From: CAZGNZ01 sp964527215
Lineage (GTDB): Bacteria > Fidelibacterota > Marinisomatia > SCGC-AAA003-L08 > JACNLC01
Reading direction: 5' to 3'
Length of the DNA: 64,000 nucleotides
NCBI GenBank assembly: GCA_964527215.1
Contig: CAZGNZ010000002.1
Coordinates: 1-64,000, forward strand
The notes below the pieces were generated by a model that searched no databases, was not told the DNA's origin, and worked only from the letters and a program-made list of their open reading frames with translations. A program made the translations under genes and the position numbers. Below, in pieces: positions 61,894 through 64,000 of this stretch; position 1 is the first letter of the stretch, and every line of letters begins with the position of its first letter.

Positions 61894-62418
61894 ATGGGTA
61901 ATACACACACATACCCTGCGACCCTGTTTGATGATCTGCTCTCCATACTGAGAGAGGAAAAACAAATCTACCAGTTCATGGCCCGATTGGTTCTGGACAA
62001 GCAGAGAGCAATTGTAAATGGACGGATTGAGCAGCTGAATTCCATAGTGGACAGCGAGCAGAATGTCATACGCAATGCCCGAAAGCAGGAGAAGAAACGG
62101 ACTGATTTGGTTGAGCAGATTTGCAGACAAATGGGCATCAGACCTCCCGAGATTGGACTGAAAGAGCTGATCCTGAAGATGCCTGATATTTATGCAGTGA
62201 AGTTTCTCCGGCTGCGGAATCAGCTTCATGAATCCATTCAGGATATCACAAACCGGAACCGGGAGAACGGATTTTTGCTGAACAGTTCATTGAACCATGT
62301 GAGAGGAATGGTCCGGATTTTCCTGAGAAACGAAAAAAATGCACCTAACCTGTACGATGGCACCGGACAGCTGACATCACCGGATGTCAACCGGAAAATG
62401 CTGGACTGTCAAATCTGA
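61894..62418 (+). CDS. flgN: Flagellar export chaperone FlgN
   Basis: 174 residues, helical. Features are LLSILREEKQIYQFMARLVLDKQRAIVNG and IEQLNSIVDSEQNVIRNARKQEKKR, typical of the FlgN helical hairpin; the N-terminus contains LFDDLLSIL. FlgN escorts FlgK and FlgL to the export gate, and both genes follow here, which supports the call. The spacer to flgJ is 2 bases. Confidence 0.88.
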   Translation: MGNTHTYPATLFDDLLSILREEKQIYQFMARLVLDKQRAIVNGRIEQLNSIVDSEQNVIRNARKQEKKRTDLVEQICRQMGIRPPEIGLKELILKMPDIYAVKFLRLRNQLHESIQDITNRNRENGFLLNSSLNHVRGMVRIFLRNEKNAPNLYDGTGQLTSPDVNRKMLDCQI

Positions 62419-62425
62419 GGTTTAC

Positions 62426-63790
62426 ATGTCACTGTCAAGTTTACTCAATATTTCCAAACAGGCAATGCTGGCTCATCAGTCTGCCATAAACACCACTGCC
62501 AACAATATTGCAAATGTCAACACCCTGGGGTATCGCAGACGCCGGGTTGATCTTGCAAAAATGACGTCGGCATCAAGTTATCTGGGTTTCGGACAGCTGA
62601 ATGGTGTGTACAGTACAGACCAGGCCACTCTCATCCGGCAGCGATTTGTTGAATCCCAGCTGCGCTATGAATACCAGCAGAACAGCCAGTACCAGTCCGA
62701 TGAACTGCTGCTTACCCAGGTTGAGAATATATTTGGCGAGCCCGGGGATTCAGGACTGGCAAACGTAATGGCGGAATTCTGGAACAGTTGGAGCGATTTG
62801 GCAAATGACCCGGAATCTCAAACGGCCAGAACACTGGTAGCGGATAAGGGTGAACTGCTGAGCAATACGTTTAACCGTGTTCATTCGGACCTGGTGAATC
62901 TGCAGGAAGAAATCGGCTCAGATGTCATTTCCAAGGTCGATGAAATTAATCGGCTGGTTGTTCAGCTGGGAGAACTGAATGAGAAAATCTCCGGGAATCT
63001 CAGTGACGATCTGATGGATGAACGGGACGTACTCCTGAATGATCTCTCCAAACTGATGAATATCGACGTGTCGGAAAACAGCAATGGGATGGTTACCGTA
63101 GCGACAAACGGGAATATACTTGTGGCCAGCAATTACGTCAACGAACTCACCACGGATATTGAATCCGGGGACGGAACCGTTACAATCAAGGTTGGACTGG
63201 TCGATGGTGCCAACGAAATAACCGTGGCATCCGGTGAACTGGGCAGTCTGCTGGATATTTCCAGGAACGAGATACCTGAATATCTGAACCAGTTGAATTA
63301 TATGGCACGGGAGCTGGCTGAAAGAGTCAATGCGGTTCACAGTTCTGGATACAGTCTGACCGGTGTGACAGGCCTCAGTTTCTTCTCAGAAGAGGTAACC
63401 GGTGCGGCAGATATTCACATCAATTCCGCCATCAGCGATGATCCTTCCAACATTGCCAGCTCCGGGGCATTGGATACACCCGGTGACGGCAGTATTGCAC
63501 AGGCATTGGCCGATATCCAGAATGAAACCTTTATGATGAATGGGACTGCGGGAGATTTCTACCAGTCCATCGTTAGCCAGATCGGATCCAGTCTTCAGGA
63601 AGCCTCATTTTTGCGAAGCAGTCAGGAACTGGTTGTAACCAGCATGGAGAATCAGCGTGATTCAGTATCCGGTGTTTCGCTGGATGAGGAAATGACCATG
63701 CTCATCGAATTTGAACGAGGATATGAGGCCGCTGCCCAATTGATTTCAACTGTGGACGAGCTGATGTCCACCGTCATTAACATGGTTTAA
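62426..63790 (+). CDS. flgK: Hook-filament junction protein FlgK
   Basis: 454 residues. I chose ATG 62426 (MSLSSLLNISKQAMLAHQSA), with GAGG 5 bases ahead, not the longer frame from 62384 that begins inside flgN. N-terminal SAINTTANNIANVNTLGYRRRR, then the FlgK-specific VNAVHSSGYSLTGVTG (ERVNAVHS), and C-terminal SVSGVSLDEEMTMLIEFERGYEAAAQLISTVDEL, quoted in parts. It forms the first junction zone. The length is a little below E. coli FlgK (547). Confidence 0.95.
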   Translation: MSLSSLLNISKQAMLAHQSAINTTANNIANVNTLGYRRRRVDLAKMTSASSYLGFGQLNGVYSTDQATLIRQRFVESQLRYEYQQNSQYQSDELLLTQVENIFGEPGDSGLANVMAEFWNSWSDLANDPESQTARTLVADKGELLSNTFNRVHSDLVNLQEEIGSDVISKVDEINRLVVQLGELNEKISGNLSDDLMDERDVLLNDLSKLMNIDVSENSNGMVTVATNGNILVASNYVNELTTDIESGDGTVTIKVGLVDGANEITVASGELGSLLDISRNEIPEYLNQLNYMARELAERVNAVHSSGYSLTGVTGLSFFSEEVTGAADIHINSAISDDPSNIASSGALDTPGDGSIAQALADIQNETFMMNGTAGDFYQSIVSQIGSSLQEASFLRSSQELVVTSMENQRDSVSGVSLDEEMTMLIEFERGYEAAAQLISTVDELMSTVINMV

Positions 63791-63817
63791 TCGGTCCAGA
63801 ACAGAAAAGAGGAATAG

Positions 63818-64000
63818 ATGCGTATTACACAGTCAATGGTCACCAGGAATCTGATGACCAGCATCAATCGAAACCGGGAAAACATGCACAGTCTGCAGAA
63901 TTCGATTGTATCCGGAAAGGAAGTGGAAACTTCCTCCAAGGATCCTGTATCGTTTGCCCGGGCATCGCGTTTCAGAAATACCATCAGCCAGAATGAACAG
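63818..64000 (+). CDS. flgL: Hook-filament junction protein FlgL, partial
   Basis: Only the first 61 codons lie in the window. MRITQSMVTRNLMTSINRNRE and then LQNSIVSGKEVETSSKDPVSFARA match the FlgL/flagellin N-terminus; position right after flgK favours FlgL over flagellin. GAGGAA precedes the ATG. The rest is outside the window. Confidence 0.88.
   Translation, partial: MRITQSMVTRNLMTSINRNRENMHSLQNSIVSGKEVETSSKDPVSFARASRFRNTISQNEQ

Noticed and set aside
1..64000. CRISPR arrays, tRNA, rRNA and insertion sequences
   Set aside because: No spaced direct repeats, cloverleaf-like folds, rRNA stretches or transposase frames were noticed on reading both strands.

Overview
The window is a motility and chemotaxis island of about 63 kb. 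From about 1.6 kb onward every gene I support lies on the + strand; the only - strand gene is a small membrane protein at 560-937. The host is a diderm (Gram-negative-type) bacterium, because P-ring and L-ring genes (flgI, flgH) and the P-ring chaperone flgA are present. FlhF and FlhG suggest a polar flagellum. A sigma-54 activator of the FleR/FlrC type together with FliA (sigma-28) suggests a layered flagellar transcription cascade. Base composition is moderate. The phylum cannot be fixed from the sequence; an FCB-like or deltaproteobacteria-like lineage is a guess only.

Region 1 (1-9.6 kb) holds a ComFB-like gene, a small membrane protein, and then a compact operon: [NiFe] hydrogenase large subunit, Tat-exported small subunit, and a methyl-accepting chemotaxis protein (MCP) whose periplasmic domain carries a c-type haem motif (CIRCH). 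The operon ends in a clear terminator. No cytochrome b or other electron-acceptor gene is present. I read this as a candidate hydrogen-sensing chemoreceptor in which the hydrogenase reduces the receptor haem; it is the most interesting feature of the window. A leader with palindromes and a predicted folded RNA follows, then a Cache-domain MCP and a short MCP lacking a sensor.

Region 2 (9.6-17.7 kb) is a chemosensory accessory block: CheW, a small Cys-rich membrane protein, an ExeA-like AAA ATPase, a CheW with a long acidic N-terminus, an excisionase-type HTH protein, a CheB-like esterase without receiver, a divergent short CheR, a HEAT-repeat protein, an HDOD protein and a full CheR.

Region 3 (17.7-28 kb) is the core signalling set: CheY, a CheA with two Hpt domains, CheB, a second CheY, a CheZ-like phosphatase, a FapA/DUF342 protein, two orphan response regulators and an NtrC-family sigma-54 activator.

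Region 4 (28.5-40.3 kb) is the basal-body, export ATPase and hook operon: flgB, flgC, an unknown gene, fliE, fliF, fliG, fliH, fliI, fliJ, motE-like, fliK, flgD, a TIGR02530-type gene and flgE. It closes with a strong terminator. Region 5 (40.6-55.1 kb) has motA, motB, fliL, fliM, fliN/Y, fliO-fliP-fliQ-fliR, flhB, flhA, flhF, flhG, fliA and several small unknown genes. Region 6 (55.2-57.2 kb) has a PAS histidine kinase and a GAF-DHp protein lacking an ATPase domain, plausible partners of the sigma-54 activator. Region 7 (57.5-64 kb), behind a good sigma-54-type promoter, has flgF, flgG, flgA, flgH, flgI, flgJ-like, flgN, flgK and the start of flgL, which runs off the window.
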